Source: a virus | Length of the DNA: 53,656 nucleotides | Direction: 5' to 3' (one strand) | IMG/VR virus record: IMGVR_UViG_3300042731_006363 | Span: 1 to 53,656 of that record | Part shown: positions 1 to 8,189 of the stretch, in pieces | How positions within the stretch are numbered: position 1 is the stretch's first letter | How the letters are laid out: every line of letters starts with the position of its first letter | Made by a program: the position numbers and the translations under genes | The notes under the pieces: generated by a model | Seen by the model: only the letters and a program-made list of their open reading frames with translations | Database searches by the model: none | Told to the model about the DNA's origin: nothing

Positions 1-676
1 CTGTCAATCCTTTTAATGAATCTTTAAATCCTGCTTGTTTTATCGCTTTGACTGCTTTTGGTAATGTGTCAATGAATAATTTTAACTTCTTTTTTGTCCA
101 ATCATCGGTATCCCTATCTGTTGTTATCAGAAGATTTATACCTGCAATGTTTATTTGTTCTCTTTTATCGGGAGTAACCAATTCGAATTGATATTTTATT
201 AATTCTTCCATTGCAACAAAAGCTTTTTTAAATGCTTTTTGATATACTATTATCTTATTTTTTCTTGTATCCCCTCTATCATATCTTGGATAATCTAATA
301 AATCGGGTCTTGGTATGAATTTACCTTCATAGTAATCATCTGGAAATAGAGAACCTATTGAAGTTTCTGCTTGCCATCCCTTCACCCTTGCTTCTTTTGA
401 ATATATGGATTCTGTATTGTCTCCACCGGGAACAAATTTCTTTTTTATGAATTGAGTATACCATCTTTCCCAATTTTGTCTGAATGTAATGAATAGTTTT
501 TGTGCTTCTTTAAACTGCTTAACAGCTTGAGGGGTATTTTCTGATTTAAGAGATTTATATATTTTTGTCATTTTCCTTAAATCAGTCTTCCATTTTTCAA
601 CCTCTTTTAACCATTTATCCTTTTCCCTTTCACCTGTTAATTCTATTTTTTCATTTAGATATCGTTTTAGTTTCAT
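1..676 (-). CDS. Tagged hypothetical protein, 3' end outside the window
   Basis: This reading frame opens at an ATG at 676, preceded by a GAGGAA ribosome binding site, and stays open to the left edge, so the C-terminus is missing. The first nine residues, MKLKRYLNE, match the tag seen on many other proteins here (MKLKSYLNE, MRLKTFLNE) and end in an LxE site of the kind cut by T4 gp21-type prohead proteases. The body is charged and has no recognised domain. I infer a capsid-targeted internal protein; its function is unknown. Confidence 0.7.
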   Translation of the reverse strand, partial: MKLKRYLNEKIELTGEREKDKWLKEVEKWKTDLRKMTKIYKSLKSENTPQAVKQFKEAQKLFITFRQNWERWYTQFIKKKFVPGGDNTESIYSKEARVKGWQAETSIGSLFPDDYYEGKFIPRPDLLDYPRYDRGDTRKNKIIVYQKAFKKAFVAMEELIKYQFELVTPDKREQINIAGINLLITTDRDTDDWTKKKLKLFIDTLPKAVKAIKQAGFKDSLKGLT

Positions 677-684
677 GCTTCCTC

Positions 685-711
685 TTAGGTAATTTTATAA
701 ATAGCTTTACC
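685..711 (-). repeat. Intergenic remnant of a neighbour's C-terminus
   Basis: These bases read GKAIYKIT and stop, in frame just after the TAA and TGA that end the upstream gene. The same peptide (GKAIYKLT, stop) is the true C-terminus of the protein encoded at 1017-1499, and the bases are nearly identical (compare 1017-1043). I infer a leftover of a duplicated gene whose body was replaced, consistent with module shuffling in this block. Confidence 0.55.
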
Positions 712-714
712 TCA

Positions 715-1005
715 TTATCCCATATCTCCTATTATCTTTGAAGAATCAGGTAACTTATCAACATATTTTGTTAATGCCATAGATGCATCTTTAGCTGATT
801 TCATTGGTTTCATTTTTTTTCCACCATGAATAGGTATCCATTTACCGTTTTTGTTCACAATGGTAAGATCATATCCATGATATCTTCTTATATATACAGC
901 TTCCCCATCATTATAAAATATGTCTTTGGTTCTTTCATCGGCATAATTCCAACCCATCAGATATGGATATTTACCTTCGCCTAAATATTTTTCTATTAAA
1001 CCCAT
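715..1005 (-). CDS. Small tagged protein, unknown function
   Basis: A 96-residue protein with start ATG at 1005 behind an AAGGAGAT site. It begins MGLIEKYLGE, a close variant of the tags MDLIDKYLGE and MDLTDKYLGE elsewhere in the window, with a predicted prohead-protease cut after LGE. The rest contains aromatic and basic residues and no domain I recognise. It sits in a run of tagged genes between the neck protein genes and the left edge. Function unknown; a co-packaged head protein is the inference. Confidence 0.7.
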   Translation of the reverse strand: MGLIEKYLGEGKYPYLMGWNYADERTKDIFYNDGEAVYIRRYHGYDLTIVNKNGKWIPIHGGKKMKPMKSAKDASMALTKYVDKLPDSSKIIGDMG

Positions 1006-1016
1006 AATACATCTCC

Positions 1017-1499
1017 TTAAGTAAGTTTATAAATAGCCTTACCTCTTTTTATACTTTCTCTTGCTTTGCCTTTTTTAACTAACTCTCGCATATGAGCTTC
1101 CATTCCCATTTTTGCCATAGGAAAACCAACAGCTTTTTTAGCTATATCATCAATACTCATCCATTCACCACTTGCTAATGCTTTTGTAAGAGCACCAAAA
1201 ACTTGTTTTTTTGTTAATTCATCTAAACTAGTAGATTCAAATTTTTTTATCATTCTCATAAAATCTTCAAAGTTATTTGATTTTTTAAGAGCATCTTGAA
1301 TATGTGGAGATTGATACTTATATCCACTATATTTTTTCTCAAATTCTTTAAAATATTTACCACTTGTATCTTTAGCCATATTATAGAATTTTTCCCATTC
1401 TTTTTTAATTCCTTTAGGAGAAAGTCTAGTAGATTTCCCTTGTAAAGGTTCTCCTATTGATGGTGCTCTTTCGCCTAAATATTTGTCTATTAAGTCCAT
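1017..1499 (-). CDS. Tagged protein with possible C-terminal winged helix
   Basis: A 160-residue protein starting MDLIDKYLGE, the same tag type as the genes ending at 715 and 23052. An AAGGAGA site precedes the start. The C-terminal third (about residues 100-160) has a repeating helix pattern followed by KGKARESIKRGKAIYKLT, which resembles the recognition helix and wing of small winged-helix proteins; this is a weak resemblance. A near-copy of its last eight codons lies between the next two genes (685-711). Function unknown. Confidence 0.7.
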   Translation of the reverse strand: MDLIDKYLGERAPSIGEPLQGKSTRLSPKGIKKEWEKFYNMAKDTSGKYFKEFEKKYSGYKYQSPHIQDALKKSNNFEDFMRMIKKFESTSLDELTKKQVFGALTKALASGEWMSIDDIAKKAVGFPMAKMGMEAHMRELVKKGKARESIKRGKAIYKLT

Positions 1500-1969
1500 A
1501 ATTGTCTCCTTTCAACTATTATATGATCTCCCTTAGTTACTTTCCAATTCTTTTTCCTTTGAATAGTCATAGGTAGAATCATAGCTGTTCCTTTTTTATT
1601 TCTATCTTGTTTAAGAACAAACACAAGATTTACTTTACTTGATGTACTTGTTACAGTAAATTCATATTCATTATTAGGTATTGCTTTTTTGTTAAATCCT
1701 CTTTTTTTTGCTGTATGATTAGCAACATTTTCAATATCTTTTATAAATTGGGAACCAAATTTTCTCATAAATCCATCCATTATAGAATCTAGTTCTTCAA
1801 TTTCTATTGGTGGATTATTACGTTTATCATTTAATCTATCTTCAATAAAATGAGTTGAAAATTCAACATGAGTAAGTCCAATACCCTTCAATTTGTTTTT
1901 CCATCTATTTACAAATTCTTGTGCTTCACTCTTTTCTATCCTTTCCATCAAATAATTTTTAAATCTCAT
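1490..1969 (-). CDS. Tagged protein with HFIEDRLND motif, possible RelE/EndoU-like fold
   Basis: A 159-residue protein that begins MRFKNYLME, strongly like the T4 capsid-targeting sequence MKTYQEFIAE in layout. The body has a conserved-looking segment, HFIEDRLNDKRNNPP, then a basic beta-rich C-terminus (LVFVLKQDRNKKGTA, HIIVERRQLWT). I recall similar H..R-N-P-P proteins in other large phages but cannot assign an activity; a small nuclease-like fold is only a guess. It overlaps the next start by 10 bases, so the genes are co-translated. Confidence 0.7.
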   Translation of the reverse strand: MRFKNYLMERIEKSEAQEFVNRWKNKLKGIGLTHVEFSTHFIEDRLNDKRNNPPIEIEELDSIMDGFMRKFGSQFIKDIENVANHTAKKRGFNKKAIPNNEYEFTVTSTSSKVNLVFVLKQDRNKKGTAMILPMTIQRKKNWKVTKGDHIIVERRQLWT

Positions 1970-2013
1970 TGCATCAGCCTTTTGTTTTTGTTACTTCTTT
2001 TATATAGTTTATT

Positions 2014-2280
2014 TTAATCCTTCCTAGCATATTTTAATACTTTCTTTTCGTAATCAATAAGACTTCTATAAAAATCAGAAAAAAATGTATTTATTTCTCT
2101 AGCTAATTTTTTATCATATATTCTAACAAAATCTACTAACCTGTTTATATGTTGTTCACCGTTTTGGAATTCGATTTTTTTAAACATATCCTTTATATAT
2201 TGAGAATTAACTCCACCTTCATTAACTTTTGGTTGATCTTTTAACGCTTTTTCTAAAAATTCATTTAATGTGCTTGCCAT
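2014..2280 (-). CDS. Small tagged protein (STLNEFLEK tag), copy 1
   Basis: An 88-residue protein starting at 2280 behind a GGGGGG site. Its first 21 residues are the same as those of the gene at 22608-22811 except for one residue after the Met (A versus P), and the two tags are near-identical at base level. After the tag (…QPKVNE) the proteins have nothing in common. The body is helical and charged. The tag ends in a VNE site suited to a prohead protease. Function unknown. Confidence 0.72.
   Translation of the reverse strand: MASTLNEFLEKALKDQPKVNEGGVNSQYIKDMFKKIEFQNGEQHINRLVDFVRIYDKKLAREINTFFSDFYRSLIDYEKKVLKYARKD
2217..2280 (-). repeat. 64-base tag repeat, copy 1
   Basis: This stretch encodes the start of the 2014-2280 protein and matches 22748-22811 with three mismatches in 64 bases by direct comparison. 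The match stops exactly where the shared tag stops. Confidence 0.9.
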
Positions 2281-2289
2281 ATTCCCCCC

Positions 2290-2946
2290 TTAATATCCAT
2301 ATACATTAGAATCATAATCTCCCCCATAATCAAATATATCATCACTCTCATCTTCTAATTCTTCATTATCACCAAATGCCGTGATTGCCGCAGTAAGAGT
2401 TGATTTATTATCATTAACAACACTATCAGGAGTAGGTTCTCTTGTACCTCTGAAGATTTGTCTTGCAGAACTTGATTCATCTGAAAATCTGTAAGGTCTA
2501 AGAACAAAACCCCAAATCATTTTCTTTAATTGGAATATTTTTTCTTCCTCATGTATATCTGCAATCTCATATGCTCTATCATTCCAAATCGTTACCACAA
2601 CATCACCGGGTTTAGGATGATATCCTGCCGAAACATCTCTTGTGAATGTCCATTTAGGTAAGCTTGTAAATGAAATAACGTCTTCTGAGTTTATTCCAAA
2701 TCCTGTTGTTAAAGTAGGTTCTTCAGTAGGTTCATATATCAATCTTGTCTCATAAGGCCCAAAATAACTTGATGCTACACCTTCTCCATAAAGATAATCT
2801 GTTTCTCTTGCAGAGTTTCTAATATAATAATTTGCTTTTATACCTGATATATCTGTAAACTCTACTATAACATTCTCAAAAAGATCATGTTCTACATTAC
2901 CGTCAAGCTGATGTAAATCCCATAGTGGTTTAGTAAACTTATCCAT
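2290..2946 (-). CDS. 14: Neck protein, T4 gp14-like
   Basis: A 218-residue protein. The middle region, PGDVVVTIWNDRAYEIADI, followed by FQLKKMIWGFVLRPYRFSDE, fits the T4 gp14 neck (head completion) family, where a G-D-x-hydrophobic segment precedes a FxL...F...F.YSDE-type segment. T4 gp14 is 256 residues. In T4, gp13 and gp14 join the filled head to the tail. A gp13-like gene lies just upstream. The C-terminus is acidic and aromatic. No strong ribosome binding site is visible; the start overlaps the end of the upstream gene region. Family call is by recall of motif order. Confidence 0.65.
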   Translation of the reverse strand: MDKFTKPLWDLHQLDGNVEHDLFENVIVEFTDISGIKANYYIRNSARETDYLYGEGVASSYFGPYETRLIYEPTEEPTLTTGFGINSEDVISFTSLPKWTFTRDVSAGYHPKPGDVVVTIWNDRAYEIADIHEEEKIFQLKKMIWGFVLRPYRFSDESSSARQIFRGTREPTPDSVVNDNKSTLTAAITAFGDNEELEDESDDIFDYGGDYDSNVYGY

Positions 2947-2948
2947 GA

Positions 2949-3242
2949 TTATGCCGTTTCAGTCCAATCATATATGTCTAATTTAACAAGTAATTTAGCT
3001 ATTTCTTTATATGTATTTTTTTTCTCATGTCCAAGTTGCTTCATGGATTTCATTGATAATTCAGCGGTTTTATTTAACATTTCCATTGTTTTTTTATCTT
3101 TCTTTAAATGGGATGCATCAACTCCATGTTTAAGAATATAATGTTGAGCTAAATCCGACACATCAACCCAATCCCTTCTTTTTAATTTTTTCCCTACATC
3201 ATAGGTTTCATTCATACCTATATATTTTTCAACTAAATCCAT
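2949..3242 (-). CDS. Small tagged protein, unknown function
   Basis: A 97-residue protein with a GGGGGGAATT site before ATG 3242. The N-terminus MDLVEKYIGMNE is a divergent relative of the MDL.DKYLGE tag, with the likely cleavage glutamate shifted to residue 12. The body is a short helical protein rich in Lys and Met. It lies between the gp14-like neck gene and another tagged gene. Function unknown. Confidence 0.62.
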   Translation of the reverse strand: MDLVEKYIGMNETYDVGKKLKRRDWVDVSDLAQHYILKHGVDASHLKKDKKTMEMLNKTAELSMKSMKQLGHEKKNTYKEIAKLLVKLDIYDWTETA

Positions 3243-3251
3243 AATTCCCCC

Positions 3252-3662
3252 CTATCCTAGAAGCTGTTCATGAGTCTCCATAACTAATGTTAAAGCTTCC
3301 TCTAATCTTTTTACTCTTGTTTTTAAGGATATAAATTCTTTTTGAGAAATAGTTACTGTTCCCCCTGAATTTCCTCTAGTTCCACCTTTTTTTCCTTGCA
3401 TTTTATTTCTTAATGAATTCATCCTTTGCTCCATTACTGAATCAAATTCTGAATAATTTCCTGAATCTTCTTCATATTCATTTATAGGTTGACCCATAGG
3501 ATTATCTGATATCTGAGGAATGGGTTCTCCCCCTCTTGCTCCTGTAGCTTCTCCTAAATCGGGTTCAGTATGCATTGTTAAATCTACTTCTTTAAATGCA
3601 CTTCCATCTTTTAACATTTGTTCATATGCATTAATTATATTTCTATTTTTTTCTTTTGACAT
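3252..3662 (-). CDS. Tagged coiled-coil protein, possible core component
   Basis: A 136-residue protein. The N-terminus reads NIINAYEQMLKDGSAF, the second tag type in this window (compare EKILSAYDKMLLEDA). A low-complexity Gly/Ser/Pro/Glu middle follows, then a C-terminal coiled coil (about residues 100-136, KRLEEALTLVMETHEQLL). No enzymatic motif is visible. Position among head genes and the tag suggest a head-internal or core protein; not proven. Confidence 0.65.
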   Translation of the reverse strand: MSKEKNRNIINAYEQMLKDGSAFKEVDLTMHTEPDLGEATGARGGEPIPQISDNPMGQPINEYEEDSGNYSEFDSVMEQRMNSLRNKMQGKKGGTRGNSGGTVTISQKEFISLKTRVKRLEEALTLVMETHEQLLG

Positions 3663-3663
3663 A

Positions 3664-4041
3664 TTAATGTTCTCCTTCCATTTTTAACAATCTTGTATAA
3701 TAATCAGGCAATTCAGCTAAATGATCTAAAGCTATTCGTTTAGCTATTGCTTTATTTTTGGTATGTTCCATCTCCACCTTGATTCCCATCTTTAACTCTT
3801 TAGAATCAACGTCTTTTTCTGTAAGCTTTTTCTTTTTAGCTTGTCCTGTACCCAAGATAGAACCCAAAATAGCATAGATATAGGTCTCAAACTTATGAGA
3901 ATCCATGCCCAATTTCTCTGCTAATTCATGAACTTCATCATCACTTGGTTTCGGATTATCAGCAAAAAAATCCATAATCTCATCATAGATTTTGTTATCC
4001 TTTTCCGAACCTTCAACCATGAATTCCCTAAATTTTCTCAT
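3664..4041 (-). CDS. Tagged DUF5661-type protein
   Basis: A 125-residue protein. MRKFREFMVE at the start is one of the closest matches here to the T4 targeting sequence MKTYQEFIAE. The C-terminal half, KMGIKVEMEHTKNKAIAKRI followed by ALDHLAELPDYYTRLLKME, is the signature of the DUF5661 family (G-x-x-V-E-x-E-H-T ... A-x-D-H-L ... Y-Y-x-R-L), a widespread domain of unknown function. The combination suggests a DUF5661 domain delivered inside the capsid. The biochemical role is unknown. Confidence 0.72.
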   Translation of the reverse strand: MRKFREFMVEGSEKDNKIYDEIMDFFADNPKPSDDEVHELAEKLGMDSHKFETYIYAILGSILGTGQAKKKKLTEKDVDSKELKMGIKVEMEHTKNKAIAKRIALDHLAELPDYYTRLLKMEGEH

Positions 4042-4053
4042 CTTCCCTATCTC

Positions 4054-4902
4054 CTATCCTTGTATGATTCCATACCCTTCATGAGCTTCCTCAAGTCTAA
4101 GGGTCTCATCAAGTTTATCTTTTTCTTCCTTCCCTTCAGATATCAATTGATCACCATCCAAAGAAATACCAATATTACCTATTGATGCAAACTGAGCAAA
4201 TTTACTTCTAATTCTTCCTAGTAATATCTTACATTCTGCTAATGAATAATCAAAAATCCAATCTGATACATAAAAATTCTCATCAGAATCCCCTCTTTTC
4301 CAAGAACTTTGAGATGGGTCTGATTCCATTCCACCATAATGACTACCTTCAATCATATATGATCTTACTAGGATAAATCCCGGAGAATCATAGGTTACAC
4401 CATTTACTTCCATTGCATTTCCTGAAGGTGGAGCAGGTTGAACTTCTATTTGATTTGTATATTTGTGATATTTATAATTGTAGATTGATGGAGTATATCT
4501 ATCAACAGTTTTTAAGAAGTCTCTAGCTATATGATAATTTACAAGATTATATCCATATCCACCTGTCCATATCATAGGATCATAAACCCCTCTTGAATAT
4601 AGAAAATTATCAACGGTAAATAAAGTATTGATTCCCCAATTTGCTCCTTGATCTTCATATTGAACAATGTCATAAACACCAATAGGAAGATCATAAAAAT
4701 TGGTATTAGCTACAAGCATCACGGTAAAATAAGTTTCAACAATACCATTTCCTGCTCCCCATTTTATCCATTTATCTCTTGCATAATCAATACAATCAAA
4801 AATTTGTTGTGTGGTTAATTCAACCTTAATAACAGGAGCACCTAATCTCCTTTTGATTAAATCAGCTAAATCAGATTTACTTTTTCTAATATCTAATGCC
4901 AT
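4054..4902 (-). CDS. 13: Neck protein, T4 gp13-like
   Basis: A 282-residue protein (T4 gp13 is 309). The N-terminus, SDLADLIKRRLGAPVIKVEL then a D-Y-A-x-x-K-W segment, matches the gp13 neck family, which typically opens with L..Y..R.LGAPV....D..Q...RID.A. The C-terminus (LLGRIRSKFAQ..., DGDQLISEGKEEKDKL) also fits. gp13 helps close the packaged head for tail joining. A T4-type late promoter box lies at 4921-4928 and an AGGAG site precedes the start. Confidence 0.7.
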   Translation of the reverse strand: MALDIRKSKSDLADLIKRRLGAPVIKVELTTQQIFDCIDYARDKWIKWGAGNGIVETYFTVMLVANTNFYDLPIGVYDIVQYEDQGANWGINTLFTVDNFLYSRGVYDPMIWTGGYGYNLVNYHIARDFLKTVDRYTPSIYNYKYHKYTNQIEVQPAPPSGNAMEVNGVTYDSPGFILVRSYMIEGSHYGGMESDPSQSSWKRGDSDENFYVSDWIFDYSLAECKILLGRIRSKFAQFASIGNIGISLDGDQLISEGKEEKDKLDETLRLEEAHEGYGIIQG

Positions 4903-4920
4903 TTATTTTTCTCCTATCTA

Positions 4921-4928
4921 TATTTATA
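4921..4928 (-). promoter_or_regulatory. T4-type late promoter box for the gp13-like gene
   Basis: The minus strand reads TATAAATA here, the T4 late promoter consensus, about 20 bases upstream of the neck gene start. Similar boxes precede the terminase, scaffold and the gene upstream of the protease. Confidence 0.6.
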
Positions 4929-4930
4929 TT

Positions 4931-6505
4931 TTATTGATCAAAAACGCTTGAATTTGTTAACCAACTCCAATCATCAATATCGTCTTCAATATCAGATAAG
5001 AATCCCCATGCATCATCATCTTTATTTGATTCTTCTTCTCTGCCTTTAAAAGACCAATCTTCATCAATAATATTCATCTCAAACAAATAACATGCCCAAA
5101 ATAAAGCATCAACCAAATCATCATCCTTATCTTTACCAAAGAACTTTCCTTCTTCCTCTATATATGAACCTAACTGTTCGATGGTTTCTCTGTCTTGTAG
5201 CTCAACTGAACCATCCTCAATGAGCTTTTTCATCAATAGTACTGCTTTAGGTTTAGTATTCTTATTTGATCTGATTCCAAGATTAGCTTCTTTCGAACCT
5301 GAATTAACAAGATTTTCATTTTCGAAAGTCCACCAAATTTGACTTATAACGGCTGAACCTTCACCATTATTCTCACATAAGATATAAGCATTATTATAAT
5401 AATAAGATAATCTATGAATAATTTGTGAGAATTCATATACATCTGTCATATTATCTTCAAAAACAGCTACTTGTGTCATATCAATAGGAGTAACAGAGTT
5501 AATTCTAAGTACTTGAATAGTTGAGAAGTGTTCTCCTGTACCTTTAGCAGGATCAACACCAATTACATATTTAGCACCGTCAATTGGTTTCTCCCAAACT
5601 CTCATTCTATCTTTAAGATCATAGAATTTTGGTTCTTTATCCATATTCAAAAGAGTTCTTAGGGTCTCAGGATTAATAACAGTATTAGTTGAACCAAGGA
5701 ATTTACATGCAAATTCTTGATTGAATCCATGAATACCAAGATTCTTAATTTGTTCCTTGGCCCAAGCATTATCTCTGCCAGGAACTCTTTCCCAAGTAAC
5801 CTTTTGAGGAATAAAAGAATTCCCACCTTCTCCTTCAACATTAGCACCTACCCATAATCTATGAAAAATATTAAACATACCATTCGGAGTTGATATGATT
5901 ATAATTCTAGATTTAGTAGATGAAGAAATTGTAGGATAATTACTTGCCCAAAAATCTTCTGCATTATTGGAAGGTACAAATGCAAACTCATCACAAATAA
6001 CAATATTCATAGGCCACCCTCTAAAAGCATCTTGAGTTGTAGCCGAAATAATTAATTGAGTACCATTATCAAATTTAATTGAAGTTTTTGCATATTCAGT
6101 GACCCCAGGTTTCATCCAAACAGGTAATGCTTCATACATTTTTTTGATATTATCCAAAATACGTTTAGCTGAAGATTCCTTATTGGATACAATTCCAATG
6201 TTTTTGTTGCTGTTAAATATTGCATACCAAAGAGCAAAATCAGAAACGATTGTTGTTTTTCCTGATTGTCTTGCCCATAAACCAATAAAAAATCTATTAT
6301 CTTGAAGAAGGTCTAAAGTTTCAATTTGATATTCATATGGATCAAATAGAATTTCTCCATGATCAAGTGTAACAATTTTTACATAGTTTTTGGTAAAATA
6401 CAGAACATCATCTCTGCATTTCATAAGTTCCATGATCTGATCTTCTGTATACTCTATTTCAATATTTGGTCTTTTGATATAATCGTCATCATATCGGATA
6501 GCCAT
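4931..6505 (-). CDS. terL: Terminase large subunit (packaging ATPase and nuclease)
   Basis: A 524-residue T4 gp17-type packaging motor. The ATPase domain has Walker A ARQSGKTT at about 78-85 and Walker B IVICDEFAF with the acidic pair at about 172-173. The RNase H-type nuclease domain has VIGVDPAKGTGEHFS near 314-328, with later acidic residues in DKDDDLVDALFW. It drives ATP-dependent DNA translocation into the prohead and cuts the concatemer. No small terminase is evident next to it; the gene upstream is a J-domain protein. A late promoter box sits at 6540-6547 and an AAGGGGTG site precedes ATG 6505. Confidence 0.95.
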   Translation of the reverse strand: MAIRYDDDYIKRPNIEIEYTEDQIMELMKCRDDVLYFTKNYVKIVTLDHGEILFDPYEYQIETLDLLQDNRFFIGLWARQSGKTTIVSDFALWYAIFNSNKNIGIVSNKESSAKRILDNIKKMYEALPVWMKPGVTEYAKTSIKFDNGTQLIISATTQDAFRGWPMNIVICDEFAFVPSNNAEDFWASNYPTISSSTKSRIIIISTPNGMFNIFHRLWVGANVEGEGGNSFIPQKVTWERVPGRDNAWAKEQIKNLGIHGFNQEFACKFLGSTNTVINPETLRTLLNMDKEPKFYDLKDRMRVWEKPIDGAKYVIGVDPAKGTGEHFSTIQVLRINSVTPIDMTQVAVFEDNMTDVYEFSQIIHRLSYYYNNAYILCENNGEGSAVISQIWWTFENENLVNSGSKEANLGIRSNKNTKPKAVLLMKKLIEDGSVELQDRETIEQLGSYIEEEGKFFGKDKDDDLVDALFWACYLFEMNIIDEDWSFKGREEESNKDDDAWGFLSDIEDDIDDWSWLTNSSVFDQ

Positions 6506-6539
6506 AATTCACCCCTTAATACAAGTAATCTATTACTTA

Positions 6540-6547
6540 TATTTATA
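6540..6547 (-). promoter_or_regulatory. T4-type late promoter box for terminase
   Basis: TATAAATA on the minus strand, about 35 bases upstream of the terminase start and downstream of the 6635-6692 terminator, so it is well placed to start a separate late transcript. Confidence 0.6.
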
Positions 6548-6634
6548 AAAATTAAGGTAAATTATTTACAATAGATGTGAAATAAGGAAGGCAATAAAAA
6601 TGAATGCAGAACCACCAAGACAACTCGCAACAGT

Positions 6635-6692
6635 AAAAAGCATCAGATAATAAACAATTTTCTCAATGAATTCTATTATTCTGATGCTTTTT
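6635..6692 (-). terminator. Bidirectional intrinsic terminator
   Basis: A 13-base perfect stem (AAAAAGCATCAGA with TCTGATGCTTTTT), extended with one bulge, ends two bases after the stop of the J-domain gene. A/T runs flank both sides. Confidence 0.8.
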
Positions 6693-6693
6693 C

Positions 6694-7011
6694 TTAATCT
6701 TTTGTATTTATCTTTTGACCTCTGAATTTTATCCATCTCTTTTTGCTTTTACTATAAATACTTCCATCTGCATAAAAGATAAGGTCTTTATTATTATAAA
6801 ATTTTTTATTTTGTTGTTTTATAAAATCATTTCTAAGATTTATCAAATATTTATATGCATCATGAACAAACCTAAATTGATTTTCTGTTCCACCTTTATC
6901 AGGATGATATTTCTTAGAAAGAATTCTATATCTTCTTTTCAATTCCTGATGAGTAATAATTTTTATAGAAGTAATTTTGAATGCTTTAAAATATTTATCA
7001 ACAGTTTCCAT
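6694..7011 (-). CDS. J-domain (DnaJ-like) protein
   Basis: A protein of about 105 residues that is essentially one J-domain. The helix II basic patch, the loop HPD in KKYHPDKGG, and helix III (FRFVHDAYKYLINLR) are clear. J-domains stimulate the ATPase of DnaK-type chaperones, so this probably recruits host DnaK. I chose ATG 7011 over the upstream ATG 7029 because it follows an AGGTTGAAG stretch and reduces overlap with the upstream gene. The short basic tail after the J-domain has no zinc-finger region. Confidence 0.82.
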   Translation of the reverse strand: METVDKYFKAFKITSIKIITHQELKRRYRILSKKYHPDKGGTENQFRFVHDAYKYLINLRNDFIKQQNKKFYNNKDLIFYADGSIYSKSKKRWIKFRGQKINTKD

Positions 7012-7546
7012 CTTCAACCTCAAAAACATAGCAACATACTTTACACATTACATCATAAGACCATTCAATAGCATTAGAACATTCCATATTCCAATGTTGA
7101 GTACTTGACCGATAATTGTATATATGTTGGATAGGGTAAGCATCGACTTTAGGACAATCACAATTATTTTCAATTTTTTCAACAACAAAACTTAAATCAT
7201 CTAAAAAATTTTTATAATCATAATATGAATTGAACTTACGTTTGCTGACATGATCATCTTCAGGGTTATTTTGTCTTTTTTGTTTTTCTAAACAAGAAGT
7301 TGTATGTTTCTTAATTTTTATGGTAACAGGAGCAAGTTCATTATCAGGGTCATGTTCCCATCCACACATTGGACAACAATATCCATAATCATTTTTTACA
7401 TGATCACAAATATCACATGCCCAATTTTCAGGATACCGAACTTTATCAACATACCCATTGTAAGTATGTGGAGTCAATAATTCACATTCAGGACAATATT
7501 GATATCCTTCAGGTATTTCAATTTGATATGGATGTTGTTTATCCAT
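6998..7546 (-). CDS. Cysteine-rich zinc-ribbon-like protein
   Basis: A 182-residue protein with repeated CxxC pairs: YCPEC near the start, CDIC and CCPMC around residues 42-60, and further Cys near the C-terminus (CDC, CKVCC). These could form two or three zinc ribbons. Its last bases overlap the J-domain gene, so the two are co-translated. I do not recognise the family and assign no function. Confidence 0.65.
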   Translation of the reverse strand: MDKQHPYQIEIPEGYQYCPECELLTPHTYNGYVDKVRYPENWACDICDHVKNDYGYCCPMCGWEHDPDNELAPVTIKIKKHTTSCLEKQKRQNNPEDDHVSKRKFNSYYDYKNFLDDLSFVVEKIENNCDCPKVDAYPIQHIYNYRSSTQHWNMECSNAIEWSYDVMCKVCCYVFEVEDGNC

Positions 7547-7550
7547 TTAT

Positions 7551-7754
7551 TTATCCATTTATATACGCATCCCATTCATTAGGATTATATTCTTTGTCCT
7601 TCCACCATCGAACACAACAGTTAGGACAATAAATATGAGATATCTTTTTTGTATCTCCAAATGATTCATAATATGAGAAATCATTTGTGAATTCATGTTT
7701 ACAAGTAGAATAAATTTTTTTATATCTCAACATTCTTGAGCTAATGAAATTCAT
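7551..7754 (-). CDS. Small Cys-containing hypothetical protein
   Basis: A 67-residue protein just upstream of the zinc-ribbon-like gene. It has a CPNCCVRWW segment and a single CKHE, possibly a small metal site. It is the first gene after the promoter at 7808-7836. Function unknown. Confidence 0.55.
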   Translation of the reverse strand: MNFISSRMLRYKKIYSTCKHEFTNDFSYYESFGDTKKISHIYCPNCCVRWWKDKEYNPNEWDAYING

Positions 7755-7807
7755 TTATAACCCCATTCATTTCGAATTTTTTTGCTTTGGATGTAATTTC
7801 TAATATT

Positions 7808-7836
7808 ATACTCTCACATTATTAAGTGAATGTCAA
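7808..7836 (-). promoter_or_regulatory. Probable sigma70-type promoter
   Basis: The minus strand has a perfect -35 TTGACA at 7836-7831 preceded by an A-rich run, as in the promoters at 8190 and 9473. A -10 is less clear: GAGTAT at 17-base spacing with an upstream TG, overlapping TATAAT at 20-base spacing. A short inverted repeat (TCAC...GTGA) lies in the spacer. Confidence 0.5.
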
Positions 7837-7843
7837 GTCTTTT

Positions 7844-8155
7844 TTACCAACGCTTCAATATCACAAGTTCCATATTTTTATTTTTTTTCATGCCACAATG
7901 ATCACATTCAGTAGTTCTAAGATAATTCATAATCATTTCATTCATCAAATGATTGCATAATCCCCTTGCAATTTCTATCTCAATTTCAACCATTTCCTTT
8001 TCTTGATCTAAATTTACATCATCAAGAAATCCAAAGAATTTTCTCTTGTAAATGGCAAGCTTTTCAGGACTGATATCAAGTTCTTTAGTTTTTTTTATGA
8101 ATTTCTTTTTAACTTTTTCTGCTTTTTCTCTTGTATTTTTTTGCCAAGATTTCAT
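7844..8155 (-). CDS. Hypothetical protein with C-terminal CxxC
   Basis: A 103-residue, Lys/Glu-rich, mostly helical protein with a single ECDHCGMKK pair near its end. It follows the promoter at 8190-8218 and ends just before the next promoter. I do not recognise it. Confidence 0.6.
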   Translation of the reverse strand: MKSWQKNTREKAEKVKKKFIKKTKELDISPEKLAIYKRKFFGFLDDVNLDQEKEMVEIEIEIARGLCNHLMNEMIMNYLRTTECDHCGMKKNKNMELVILKRW

Positions 8156-8189
8156 TTTTTTAATCCTTTTTGTTTGAGTGTTTAATTAT

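Noticed and set aside
696-1033. TATAAATA on the plus strand at about 697 and 1027 as late promoters
   Set aside because: They point away from any plus-strand gene and are explained as codons for AIYK on the minus strand.
3928-4185. Plus-strand open frames opposite head and operon genes
   Set aside because: They lie antisense to well supported genes, lack ribosome binding sites and have the Leu/Ile/Phe/Ser-rich composition of antisense frames in AT-rich DNA. The same applies to the other long antisense frames.
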